Below are positions 12,922-24,245 of a DNA stretch of 64,000 nt, in pieces (within the stretch, counting starts at the first letter, position 1; every line of letters starts with the position of its first letter). The position numbers and the translations under genes were made by a program. The DNA is taken from positions 2,232,001-2,296,000 of the forward strand of contig JANTQA010000047.1 of the NCBI GenBank assembly GCA_027625915.1. The letters run 5' to 3'. This DNA is from Anaeramoeba flamelloides. Taxonomy: Eukaryota > Metamonada > Anaeramoebidae. The notes below the pieces were generated by a model. It saw only the letters and a program-made list of their open reading frames with translations, ran no database searches and was not told the DNA's origin.

Positions 12922-14418
12922 ATGATAATGATCACTATTTTTGATTCTTCAAAAGCAACATTTCCATTTTTTGTTAATTTTCTAATAATTCTTTTTATGT
13001 TGTTATTAATCTTGAGTCTTGTTTTATATTTGTTTGTAGTTACTGGTTTTGTATTTATTCTTCTTTTTGGTCATCATGAAAGCCAAAGAAATAAATTTCT
13101 CGGGAAAGCACATCGATTTCTTCTGAAAGAGCTCCCTTCAAAAATGAAGTATTTAAATTCCTTTTTTTCTTTTCTTTTCTTATCTTTTCTTTTCTTTTCT
13201 TTTCTTTCTTTTTTCAAAAACAATCAACACAATTCAATATTATTTTGTTCCACTCCACCAACAAACAAAAATAAACTAAACTCAAAAATCAAAAGAAAAA
13301 TGTTCACCAAAGTGGTTGGACCAAAGCCTGTGCTGTGGGTTGGGAAAATCGTTTCTTATTTATTTTTCTCCCGAAACCCAATCATTCTAATCTTTTATTT
13401 ATCCTTGGTGGGTTCTAGCTTGTTTAAATTTTTTCGAGATCTTTATCCAATGGTCATCGACTCGCCGGTATTAGGAAAAGTCCATGCCTTTGTGTACATC
13501 CCAATAATTTTTGTTCTCTTGGTCTTTTCATTTTTAAAAGCTGCCTTGACAGATCCAGGAACAATAAACAAACAGAATGTGGAATTGTATTTAAAATTGT
13601 ATCCCTATGACAATCAATTCTTTTTCCCACGCGAATGTGTAACTTGCAAAATCATGAAACCAGCAAGATCAAAGCATTGCAAGTTTCTAAATAAGTGTGT
13701 GCCAAGGTACGACCATTATTGCTCGTGGCTAATGAATTCAATTGGTGAAAAGAATTATCGATGGTTTTTGCTCTTTCTGTTTTCAAATTCTTTGATGTGT
13801 TGCTATGGTTCCTATATTTTATTTAAATTCTTATATTTTCAAATCGAAGACGAGGGTTTGTTCACAAATACTTTTTATGATGAAGATGGCTTTGAAATTG
13901 AAACTGGATTTAAATTTTATCTTAGTTTCCTTGTTTATTTTCATCGAAGAGCTCTTTTATTATTTCTTTTGGCATTTATTATGGGGCTTGTTGTTGTTGG
14001 ATTTTTTCTTTTTCAATTTTTGTTCATTAAGAGTAATATAACTACAAACGAAAGCTACAAAAAAGCTTGGCTGCAAGATTACATTACAAACAAAAGTAAA
14101 CAACAAAGAAGTGGAAATTTAACAAATACCAATAAAAAGACTTCAAAAAAGCAAAGATCATCTGCCAATAAAGATCAAAAGAAAAAAAATGAAACAAGAT
14201 CAGAAAAAAAAGAAAAAAGAAAAGAGAGTCTAATTAAACAGAAAAACCATCAACAAAAAAAATTACAATTAGATGATTATGCTGATATTTTATTAAAAAT
14301 TGATCCCAATAATATCAATAGTTATTACAACCAAGGATTTTGGAAAAATTTTTTAGAAATTATTTTCCCCTTGTCTACCCGTAAAAGCAATGAAATTAAA
14401 CAGAAAAAAAATAAATAA
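12922..14418 (+). CDS. DHHC palmitoyl-S-acyltransferase, ZDHHC4/Swf1 type, with DHYC active site
   Basis: Integral membrane enzyme of the family that moves a fatty acyl chain onto Cys of target proteins. If uninterrupted it is 498 residues. Membrane segments lie near 15-50, 145-170, 190-210, 280-305 and 345-370. The Cys-rich domain runs C239-x2-C242...PARSKHC...DHYC (264-267). TTNE (374-377) is the TTxE motif, and YNQGFWKN (469-476) fits the C-terminal PaCCT motif. The order of motifs, the TDPGTI segment and the acidic loop (YDEDGFEIE) resemble human ZDHHC4. The catalytic Cys267 is kept, but DHHC is DHYC. Of the usual second zinc site, three ligands are changed (Leu256, Tyr266, Ser273) while the first site (C239, C242, H252, C259) is intact. 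Residues 76-124 are probably a retained-frame intron (see separate entry). A Lys-rich cytosolic tail follows. Confidence 0.92.
   Translation: MIMITIFDSSKATFPFFVNFLIILFMLLLILSLVLYLFVVTGFVFILLFGHHESQRNKFLGKAHRFLLKELPSKMKYLNSFFSFLFLSFLFFSFLSFFKNNQHNSILFCSTPPTNKNKLNSKIKRKMFTKVVGPKPVLWVGKIVSYLFFSRNPIILIFYLSLVGSSLFKFFRDLYPMVIDSPVLGKVHAFVYIPIIFVLLVFSFLKAALTDPGTINKQNVELYLKLYPYDNQFFFPRECVTCKIMKPARSKHCKFLNKCVPRYDHYCSWLMNSIGEKNYRWFLLFLFSNSLMCCYGSYILFKFLYFQIEDEGLFTNTFYDEDGFEIETGFKFYLSFLVYFHRRALLLFLLAFIMGLVVVGFFLFQFLFIKSNITTNESYKKAWLQDYITNKSKQQRSGNLTNTNKKTSKKQRSSANKDQKKKNETRSEKKEKRKESLIKQKNHQQKKLQLDDYADILLKIDPNNINSYYNQGFWKNFLEIIFPLSTRKSNEIKQKKNK
13149..13295 (+). other. Candidate 147 nt in-frame intron in the DHHC gene
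   Basis: Begins GTATTT and ends AAAAG, is a multiple of three and has no stop, so the frame runs through it. It encodes a Phe/Leu/Ser-rich stretch from a T-rich tract followed by a Lys/Asn stretch. Relatives such as ZDHHC4 have nothing comparable in this first loop. Removing it joins SKM to KKMFTKVVG in frame. Other introns here also begin GTA and can end in AAG. If retained, it would add an extra hydrophobic segment. Confidence 0.55.
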
Positions 14419-17400
14419 TTCATCTCTGATTGAAAATATATTCACATACATTAATAAATAATTTATTTATTCCTGCCATTTTAAAAAAGTGAGTCACTAA
14501 AGTTTTCAAAAGTGTTACTCAGGTTTGCTTCAAAAGAGTATGTCAAACAGTTTGAGTAGCAACACAGGAAACTTTTATTCCTTACTTTTCTAAAATTATA
14601 TATATCTTTGAAATTTTTTTTTCAAATATTAATTTTTTTGACAATCTATCTGAATCAAGACATAAAACGAAATCATAGATTGAGAAAAAGAAATAATACA
14701 TTTAATTATTTTCTTTAACTCTAATTAATATTGCTTCACATTGAAACAGTATTTAATGAAACAATGCTGAAATAATTTTAAATGATAATACACCCAATAT
14801 ATTTTCATTAAAAAGAATCAAATTTATTTCAAATTCACCTACCTTAAAAAAGATCTTTAAGCGATCAGTATTACACAACAAAACAAGGAAACAGCCGAAA
14901 TTTTTTAAAATATGTTATTGTTGATATTCTGTAATTACAAATTTCGTAGAAGAGAAGTGTCAAAAAATTCTGATCTACAAAGAAACTCAGTAAAGAAATT
15001 TTTTTTAGTGAGATTAATTTTTTTTTTCCATTTTTTACTGAAAAAGACAAAATTTTTAAATTGATTTTCTTTCTTAGATTATCAAAATTTTTTTACCCTA
15101 TTTATTACTATTTTCATCATTATTACACAAATCTGTGTTGTGAGGAATAAAAATAAAATATTTTTTTTCAAATTTGAGATAATTCTTTTGGTCAACCAAA
15201 CGAATGATATATTCTACCGATTGAAAAATAATTGTATTTTTTTAAGAAGAGTAGTTATAATAATCAAATTTTTAAAGTTATGTAAAATTTTTACTCTGAA
15301 ATTTTGTTGTTGTATTAAGACAAAATTCGATTTTTCAAAATAAAAATTTTCTTGAAGATATTTGGGAATTAATTAATTTTATCCTCAAATTTCAAAATCA
15401 TTTTTTTTCTACCAAAAATGATTTGAATTGTTATAAAGATTCTTGTGAATAAGACCAAACAATTTGTTAAAATATTTTTTAAAGTTAAAAAAATTTTTTT
15501 GCAATTTTTTTTCATTTTTTGAAAACCTGAAAACAACTTTTTGAAAACTTTAAATAAAATTTTTTGACTGAAAAGATCTTAATTTAATTGTTAAAACTTT
15601 TGCTAAACTTCTATCAAATATTCATTTCTTTAACCACCAATATTAAAATAAGTTTTATTTGTAAAGATTTATATTAAAAATATTAATCACTTAAAAAGAA
15701 TAACCAAATAAAAAACTTTTTTTTTTCAAAATCAATACTTTCTAAAATAAAAATTAAAATTTGTTAACCATTTTCAAGAATTAATTCTTTTGTTAATAAA
15801 AATAATATGTTACTTTTTTTAATTTTTTCTTTGGAAATATGCGATTTTTGAAATTCAAAAAAGAGACTCAAATTAATAAATTGTTTAAATGAGTTTAAAA
15901 AATCCATTTCCTAAGTCGAAACACAAATTACAAAAAAAAAATATTTTTTATAAGATCTTGACAAGATTTCATTTTATTTTTGAAAAATTCTAGTCCCTTA
16001 ATGATTCTCTTGGTCAGTCGAAAATTGGGAGAAAAGTAAATTCTCTAATCTATTTACATCACCAAAGCTTTTATATTTGAAAACAATAAAAGTTAAGTAG
16101 AACTAAAAGTAAAATAGACCAATATTTCAAATAATCAAGAGGTTTTTATATATTTTAAATGCTCAACTTATAAATTTTTAGTTTGTCTAGATCAATCTAA
16201 AAGTGTGATAAATGGCTCTAGAAAAAGTATTAACATTTTAAAGAAAAAATTATTTTATTTCTAAAATTAAAATATCTCTATCAAAGAAAATAAAAATCTC
16301 GAATAATAAAAATTTTCAAATCAATTTTTTATTTTATATTGTCTTCTAATTATTATTAATATTTTTATACTTTTCAGATTAATCGTTTTGGCTTTTTTTA
16401 AAAAATATAACTATCAAACACGATAATATTATATCTTTCAATTAATATAATTTGTGAGAAAAGATAAATTAGAAAGAAAAAATATTGTCATTTAGTATTC
16501 AATAAAGACTAATTATTATATATTAATAATAATTCACTTTTAAATCATTCTAAATATTTAAATACCTGAGATTTTAAAAATTAAAAAAAATAAAATCAAA
16601 AACAATAAAAAAAATTGAGTCATAATTTCCTAAATGAGTGATACATATTATTTATTACTGAATTTTCATGGAAGAAAGTTGAACAAGAATGTTTTTTATT
16701 AATAATTAAATAAATCTGAAAAGACACTATATAGTCTCAATTTTCTTATTGATTATTTGTCTTCTCTAGGATCTCGTTTTTTTTTCTACTTGGTTTTTTG
16801 TAAAAAAAAACGAATCTAAATAAAAAAAAAGAAAAATAAAAAAATAAGAACAACATAAGAGAAATAAAAAAATTAAAAAAGTAAAAAAAAAAAAAAGAAA
16901 TTAGCAAAAAAGAATTCAAGAAGAAAAATTTTTCAAAAAAAAATAAAATCTGAAAAAGTAAAAGAAAAACAAAAATGTGAAAAAGAAAGACAAGAAAAGT
17001 AAAGAACAGATAAGAAGAGAAAAGAGTTATTTTAATTAAAAATTTGAAATTTTTTTTGATAAGAATATTGAAGAAAACCCTACAAATTAACGTACAGTAA
17101 TCAATATAAAGTGATTCAATCTTTTTTGAAAAATAGTTTTTAGGTAAATTCTTTTAGCAATATAACAACAATTATCAAGAAAAAAAAAAAAAAAATTATC
17201 AAAGATACCAAAATCCTCAATAGGTTTTTATAATTCACATTTTTACTCAATCATATTTAAAAATTGAACATAAATATCATTTTTAAGATCATTTTGGAAG
17301 AATTAGCAACTTCAAAGCTTATAAAAAAATCAAGTTTATTGGATATAAATGGAGAAAAAAAAATACTAAAAATATAAATTACAATCGTTATAGTTTCTGA

Positions 17401-17691
17401 AATAAAAAATTTAATAATAATACCAAGTGAAAATTAACTTATAGAAGACATATATCACTAGAATAATTTATCGAAAAAACATCAGAAAAATTCTATTTTC
17501 ATATACAAATCATAAATGTACTTTACTAAATGAAATAAAAAAAAAAATAAATTAAAATGTAAAGATATGATGATCAACCAAATAAATAATATTTTTTTTG
17601 AATTAATTATTTCGAAATGAATAAAGATAATTTTTTAAATTTTTTTTACCAAACAAAAAAAATAAAAAATAAAGAATAAAAAAAAAGGTAT
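14419..17691. other. Spacer between DHHC gene and pseudokinase gene 3' ends
   Basis: The two genes converge here. The repeat copy at about 15090-15997 occupies the middle. The interval 16000-17690 is A/T-rich with A-rich runs near 16800-17030. Reading both strands I see no conserved protein motif or RNA gene in it. Confidence 0.6.
15090..16001. repeat. Direct repeat, copy 2, downstream of DHHC gene
   Basis: Same orientation and order of landmarks as 11640-12573. The right end reads CTAGTCCC followed by TTAA (15998-16001), matching the termini of the TTAA-flanked elements elsewhere in the window. The left border is unclear. Together the two copies bracket the DHHC gene. Confidence 0.65.
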
Positions 17692-20600
17692 TTAAAGTTG
17701 ATTCAAATGATCAATAATTTCTGAGATTGAAATTCTATTTTCAGGATTTGTTTCAAGGCATAATGGTATTAAAGAAGAAAATACATTTAAATCTTGAAAA
17801 GTGGGTTTATTTCTTTGGTTACCGATAAAATAAGGAAGCTGTGCAGAATTTAAATCTTCAAAGGGGATTTCTTTTGATTCAATTTCATATAGAATAATTC
17901 CAAAGGAGTAAATATTTGATTGTATAGATTCTGGTTGACCAAGTAAAACTTCGGGTGCTTTCCAATTATAATAATTTGAATAATTTTTAAGATCAGCAAT
18001 TTTTGTGATTTCAATTTTCTCAGAAGTCAAGAGATTCAAAGAACTGATGTTTCCCAAGATTATTCGATTATTATGTAAATAATTTAAGGCGTGAGAAAGG
18101 TCAAGGGCTATTTTGATCATTTGTTCTTTAGATAATTGTACCTTTGAAGAATGCAAAATTTCGAATAAAGATCGGGAATTTTGAAAATGTTCTGTAACGA
18201 GACACAAATTCTCTTTTTGTAAATAGCCACCATAAAATTTTATGATGTTTTTATGGTTGCATCTCGATAGGATATTTGCTTCATTAAAATAAATTTCCAT
18301 GGAATGTGCGCTATTTTCGAAGGGAATTTCTATTCGAATGTTGTTTTCTTCAAACTTTGATTTATAAAATTTACCCATGCATCCCGTTCTAGATAAGCAT
18401 TCCTTCATCTCACCATTTTCATTTTTCTCATCATTTGCCATTTCCTTTTCCTTTTCCTTTTCCTTTTCCTTTTCCTTTTCCTTTTCCCTTTCTTCTGATT
18501 TCTCCATTCCATCATTCTTGTTATTATTGCTACTATCATTCTTATTAAACATTAAAGGATTTAAAATCCATTTTTGTTCAAGAATCCTTTTTAAAATTTT
18601 TTGCTTTGGTAGTTCAGAAATGTTGATTTCATTAGGCGTTCTCTTTTTAATTTTTTCAGACTTTTCTTTTTTTGAAAGTTCTTCATTTAAAAACCTTTCC
18701 ATTAATAAAATTAAATTATGCATACAAGTAACCCTTTTCGCATATCGAATGGCATTTTCACCCAATTCATTTTGAGTTAATATTAATTCATGTCCGCCCT
18801 GTTCAATTAAGCTTTTTATGAGGTGCTGGGGGGAACGAATTGTAATTGCATAATGTAAAGAATTCTGTTTTTTTTGATTAAGGTGATAAAGATCAGAGCC
18901 ATTTTGTGCCAAGGAATCAATAACATTTGATTTGCAATTGTTGAAAAGTGCATACATGATGGGGGTATTTCCGTCTTCATCTTCGATATTTAGATTAGCT
19001 CCGCAGTCAACTAATTCTTTAATTACCCGATAATCTGTTTTTTGATTTAAGTAAAACATTGGAGTCAGGCCATATAGATTCCTTTCATTTAAATCCAAAT
19101 CATAGCCTGAGAGTAATAGCTGAATCACTTCCCTTGGTTGTCCATTGATCATCGCATGGTGGATTGATGTGTTTCGGTTCTGATCAATACTGTTGACGTC
19201 TGCTCCTTTTTTAACCAATAATGAAAATATTTCAAGATCCTTTGTTAGATGGCATGCCAATTCTAAGGGTGTCGCTTTCTAGATTTATAAAATTACAAGT
19301 TATAATTAAGAATTATTATTTTGAATTGATTTTTTTTTTTATCTTGTAAAGATTTTTGTTAGAATTTTTTTAAAATCGGTAAATCATTAGTTGATATTAC
19401 GCTTAGAAATTCAAGTTTTTGAAAAAAGAAAATTTTTTATAGTCTGGTAATTTAAAACTTTGGAATTGACCACTTAATACTGATAAATTCTAATAAATTT
19501 CAAAAAATTTTGAGTTCAATTTCCATTTTTATAAATCCACGAAAGGTTACTTATCAAATAGTACAGGACAAAGAAAATTTTGAAGTACAACTGATTTTAC
19601 AGAGTTTCTAAACACTTGACTTAATAAAATCCTTTATTCAAAGCTTGATAAGAATAATTTCAAAAATGGAAAATCAAGTAAAAATTTCCAAACATAAATC
19701 GCAATTTATCAGTATTAAAAATTTGGTATTGAATTTTCATTTGAATTATTATTGTAAATTCTTTCACCAGAAGTGACTTTGAACCTTTTTTTTTTTTTTT
19801 TTATTTTTTTTTTTGGGTGGGAGAATTTTCAATATCACATTCTTACCAATCTGATTATTCTTTTCTCTCTTTCTTTATTTCTTTCTTTCTTTCTTTCTTT
19901 TTTTTTTTTTTTTGATTAAATCGAATACTGTTACAAATTGTTTGAAGTCTGGTAATTTAAATTTAAGTACTACATTCCCACCCTGGTGGGTGTTTGATTT
20001 ATTGTGTTATTTTACATTTCCTTCTGAAAAGGGATTTTCATTCTGAAGAAATTTGGATCAAAAAAATTACTAATTGTGAATTTAAAATCAAGAAAAACAA
20101 AAATTTTTTCAAATAGATTTTTGAATGAAAATTTTTAAAATAAGGTCCTCGAAGGTATTTTCAAGTCCAATTTCAAATTTGAAAACATTTCAAACTTGTA
20201 AAAGTAACTCGAAAAAATATTTAGAACAGATTGAGAAATTGTTTTGTGTTTATAGATTTGAAATGGAAATCATGAAATTGTAAATCAAATTTTGGTTAGG
20301 ATCTAAGAAAGGTTAAAATTGTTGGAAAATTTTGAAATTGTGAAAATTTCTTTTTTTGTAGAAGAAATTCCCAGTTTGTAAATTTAACTTAGATTATAGA
20401 ATTCTTCCAGGAGTGTTTTTATCAATAATTTCCCCGTTTCCAACTGAAAAGGTTGTCCTTAAAAGGGTGAAAATTTTCTTTTTGAAATTGGAAATATTTT
20501 TTTCATCTTTTTTATTTGTGTCTTCCTAATTTGAATTACAAACTAATCATCATGTAATCAATGATAGATTACTCAAAATCAACAATGAAAAATGAGGAAA

Positions 20601-23600
20601 TGTTTTTGAAAAAGGCAATAGTAGTTACACTCGATTTCAAATTGAATCGATCTGAATTCATCATTTTGAATTCAAGAGTCAATTTCAAGTTTCAATTGTT
20701 GTTTCTTTAAATTTTGAATTTAATCTATACTAAAATTCAAAATTTTCCACACAGCTAAAACATTCCAAACAATCACAAAAATACAATTTCATTGGAATTA
20801 GAAATAATTTTGATTTTTGTAAAATATGAAAATCATTTTTTCATCTTTTAGTTTTTGTTTTCATTTCATTGTTTGAATTAAGTAACTCGTTTCGTTCGAT
20901 CAAAATTTTTTTCCAACAATTGATATTATGTTAAAGTTGAGTTGTTCAAAATAGAAGAACTCAAATAAAATTAGTTGGTAGTATCTAACCATTTGATCGA
21001 TCAATAATTCCTAATAGAATTTAAACAAATTTACTAATGTATTTTTTTGTTTTGCTCTCTCCAAAATTTTTAACACGCCCATGATTTATTTGTATTGATA
21101 ATTATTTATTTAGTGTTTTGTGAGTAATTTAATTTATAAAAAAGTGTTAACATTTCAATTGGTGAATGGTTCTAATTTGGCATTTCTTTGGGAATTGATT
21201 AAATAAGTTTTTTTTTTCACAAATCGAATTTTGGTGTGTTAAAAATTTTGAATTGGGGTTTATATCGGCTTTGAAGTGTTTCTCTTAGGCATATTTCCGA
21301 GTTCTAATGAGTGTTTTTTTTTTTGGATTTATTATTGGAAGGATCGTTTCAAAAATAAGGTCTGTTTGAGTCACTGGGTGTTGGGCGTTGGGCGTTGAGT
21401 CACTGGGTGTTGGGTGTCATATTATGGTATTGAAAAAAATCCAACCTGAAAATAATCCAGATACCATTATTAATTGTTAATATTAGGTAAATTGTTTTTA
21501 ATTGAAAATCAATAATTTCTTTTATTTAAGAATAAAACTCTGAAAATTATAACTATATACTAATTGGAAGGATGATTAATCAAAGTACTCTTGTTCAAAA
21601 TACTATTCAATAAATCAAAAAAAAAGAATAAAAATTATGATTGGTCAAATTAATAGCAAATCTCTATAAAACTCTATTTTTTAAAAAATATATAGATTTA
21701 TTTATGGTTATCAAACAATTAAATGAATATTCGATAGACACCTCACTTTAATGAACTTTAGGTAGGTTTATTACTGAGTTCATAAAAAAATTTTGGTTAG
21801 TTATCGAATGATTTGATTTTAAATATAAGAAATTACACAGCAATTTTACTAATATTAACAATAAAAAATCTTTTATGGGATTATTTTCATATTTCAGGTA
21901 TTTTTTTCAATCGTATAATTCGAAAAAATTTTTTGCTATCATTATTATATTTTTTTTAATCATTGAGTGTTTGTTTTAAATCTTTGATCCCTAGAGTACC
22001 AGTCTCTTTTGAAAATTTAATCAATATTCAATTTGGTTATTATTGGCTCTTTTCAAATATTAAACAATACTGGTATTAGCCTAATAAATGGGAAAAAATT
22101 TTCTCTTCACTTCATTTTCATTTTCATTTTCATTTTCATTTTCATTTTTCAAAGAGATATCACAAATTACAACCTACTTCTTTGAAAACTCTAGTTGTAA
22201 AAAGAAAAATAAGGTTAATGAATAGAAATTTTCTTTCGGTTTATTAGGATAATATCATTAGTATTGAGTAAAAAGGAAAAAATTATCCACTTTGTCTCTC
22301 TTTTATTTTGGGTTTGTTTTCCAATAAATCGATAATAAGATAAAGTAAAATTATTTGATAAATAGAAGTATGCAAATTTCATGAAAAGTTGGTTTTAAAG
22401 TGTTAATAATGATTTAAAATTGAAAGAAAAAATGTATTGTTTTGTAGTTCTCAAAAATCTTTCATAAATTTGGTAACTGTTGAGAGAAAAATGTTGGACA
22501 CAGAAAAATGGTTGGACACCATTTTTAATTGGGAACATTAGTAAAATTTCAAATCAAATCCTATTGATAACTAGGTGGATTTTATATAAATCCAGGTTTA
22601 AAGGTGTTACAAGTTCATTAATCTGTGGTCTGTTTAGAATACTCATTTGAATGCTTGATAACTAAAGTAGATCATGCTATTTTAACAAAAATCAAAGTTT
22701 TAGTAAAGTTTACTATCGATTCTGAAAATGGTAATTTTTAAACTTGCTTTAGATTATAAGAGATAAGGTTTTGAAAAAGTAGAATAACATTAATCGTTAT
22801 TCTAATAAGTAGATTATTGTTATTTTCTTTAGTTATATCACAAAAGAAAGAAATTAAAAATCATTTTCAGTAATGTTCCCAATTAAAATTGCTGTCAATC
22901 AACATTTTTCTCTGTCAAACATTTTTCTCTCAACAGTAAATTGCATTTGTTGTAAATTTTTTATGAATTGAAAAAACCTTAAAGAATTTGTATTTTTCTC
23001 TCTTTAGTTCGATTTCTTAAATCATTGAAAGGAAACTTCCAGCTCAGCACCAAAAGAGATTTTTTCCTGGACTTGTTTAAATTTAATTGGTCGATTTTTA
23101 AATTGAAAAAAATTAATAGTTAAAAAGACTTATAAAAAGAGATAATTTTGTCCTTATTAGATAAAATGTTATTATATTATGGAAGGTATTATTGGTGGGC
23201 AAATAGATGCGGTAATATTGTTGGTTTGAAAACGGAATTTTTCTTGTGAAAATGGTCAATAGAATTAATGTATTTATGGCTTTGATATAAAACGATTTTG
23301 GAAATTAAAAATTTTTTAAAGAGCAAAATTTTTTTAATTTTTGGAAATCCAACTTGTTCAATAATAGCTGTAAAAGCACACGATCTCCAACCTTAAAATG
23401 AAAAATTTGAATAACCATACCGCATTTAACAAAACTTCCTTCTAAAGCGCTTACCAAACCAACAAATATCAATTATTCAAAAAGAAAAACAAAAAATAAA
23501 GAAAGAAGAAAAACAAAAAAGAAAGGTCTTATTTGTTCTTCTCATTTTAAGAGCTAAACCAAAATTTTTTTGCAGATACTCTACTTCAGCAAACAACCTT

Positions 23601-24245
23601 TCTAATAAATTCGTTTTTCGCCTGATCTTTTTTTCAAATCTATTATTCCTAAAAGCAAAAACCAATTGAATTTCAGAAAAGAGAGAAATGATATTAAGAT
23701 GGTTTTTTGAGAAGAATAATTAGCGATTTGTTTAGTGGTTTCGAAAGCAATTGTGGAAAGAGTTTTCGAAATATATTTTTCACACTTTTTGAAAACTTTA
23801 AAAATTTACACAGTTTTGATTGGTTTATTAAAAAATGATCATACTTTTTCTGAAAATATAAGGTTTATATTTCATAAATTCAATTTTATCATCTTTTGTG
23901 AAAACAACTTTACTTTGTAAAGAATTTTTGTGAGGATTATTCGCAATATTTTGTTAAAAATTGGTTTTTGAAGATTTCTTGTTAATGAAGTTTTTTTGAG
24001 AAAAGAACATATTGCTGGAAAAGTAGTGACTTACGAGCTATTTAAATTAGGGTATGAAAAAAAAAGAAAAAAGAAAAAGAAAAAAATTAAAAAAAAAGGT
24101 TTCATGAAAAAGAAAAAGAAAAAGAAATTACTTCTTTGGATCGCTTATTAATTTGATCGGACACATTTTCATTTTCTAAAACCTTCTTTAGATCTTCAAA
24201 TTTTTGATCTTGTATTAATTCATGTAGAGACTGGACTCCTCCCAT
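17692..24245 (-). CDS. Ankyrin-repeat pseudokinase with myristoylation-type N-terminus, two exons
   Basis: Exon 1 is 24245-24132 (38 codons) and exon 2 is 19278-17692, joined in phase 0 (GAA, GTAATT; ATCTAG, AAAGCG). The product is 566 residues. It begins MGGVQS, which fits the N-myristoylation pattern (Gly2, Ser6), so membrane anchoring is likely. About five ankyrin repeats follow (about 35-220; KATPLELA, GADVNSID, GNTPIMYA), then a Lys/Glu low-complexity linker (about 290-325) and a TKL-like kinase fold (332-566). The fold lacks the catalytic signature: the VAIK Lys position reads IRIE (Glu355), HRD reads LGN (446-448) and DFG reads DLK (467-469), while APE is kept. It is therefore probably a catalytically dead scaffold. 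The ankyrin-plus-pseudokinase order is that of integrin-linked kinase, which also has DVK at the DFG position; whether this is orthology or convergence is open. There is no ATG at the 5' end of exon 2, so exon 1 supplies the start. Confidence 0.9.
18438..18489. repeat. Hexamer microsatellite coding Lys-Glu repeat
   Basis: About eight copies of CCTTTT on the plus strand read as GAA/AAG/GAA codons in the minus-strand pseudokinase, producing the (EK)n linker between ankyrin repeats and kinase fold. It is a likely site of length polymorphism. Confidence 0.9.
19476..19717. mobile_element. MITE-like element with AATACTGATAAATT ends, copy 1
   Basis: Perfect terminal inverted repeat: AATACTGATAAATT at the left and AATTTATCAGTATT at the right, 241 bp apart end to end. 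The interior shares a GAGTTCAATTTCCAT block, an AAATTTTGAAG...CAACTGATTTTACAGAGTTTC block and an AAAAATGGAAAA block with copies at 31935-32167 and 42504-42735. It has no coding capacity. Confidence 0.75.
20730..21262. mobile_element. 530 bp inverted-repeat element, copy 1
   Basis: Nearly identical to 36387-36916; in the first ~115 bp I count about seven differences. Ends are inverted: the left begins CTAAAATTCAAAATTTTC and the reverse complement of the right reads CTAAACCCCAATTCAAAAT. No long ORF. The low divergence suggests recent movement. I could not fix a target duplication. Confidence 0.75.
21366..21416. repeat. G-rich minisatellite
   Basis: Two copies of GAGTCACTGGGTGTTGGGYG with a duplicated TTGGGCG inside, directly in the pseudokinase intron. 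The G-richness is unusual in this window; the GGG runs could in principle stack as a quadruplex on the plus strand. Confidence 0.7.
22451..22975. repeat. Foldback (inverted repeat) in pseudokinase intron
   Basis: Left arm 22451-22540 and right arm 22871-22975 are inverted copies. Shared landmarks are TGTTGAGAGAAAAATGTT and AATTGGGAACATTA. The unpaired centre is about 330 bp. The right arm plus its outer flank (22930-23160) also resembles 25745-26000 in direct orientation, so this is part of a repeat family. Confidence 0.65.

Larger units (their letters stand above)
19279..24131 (-). other. Giant intron (4,853 nt) of the pseudokinase gene
   Basis: Donor GTAATT at 24131-24126 and acceptor ATCTAG at 19284-19279 on the minus strand. 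Exon 1 supplies the first half of an ankyrin repeat and exon 2 completes it. Contents include a 240 bp element (19476-19716), a 530 bp element (20730-21262), a minisatellite (21366-21416), a repeat shared with 56010-56190 (21560-21720) and a foldback (22451-22975). No nested host gene is recognised. Confidence 0.88.

Noticed and set aside
18377-18775. 132-codon ORF antisense to the pseudokinase
   Set aside because: Ser/Phe repeat is the complement of the Lys/Glu hexamer tract; a shadow of the real gene.
19258-19260. Start of the pseudokinase at the 5' end of its main open frame
   Set aside because: The codon there is TTG. The ankyrin repeat continues upstream to 19278 and is completed by the ATG exon at 24245.
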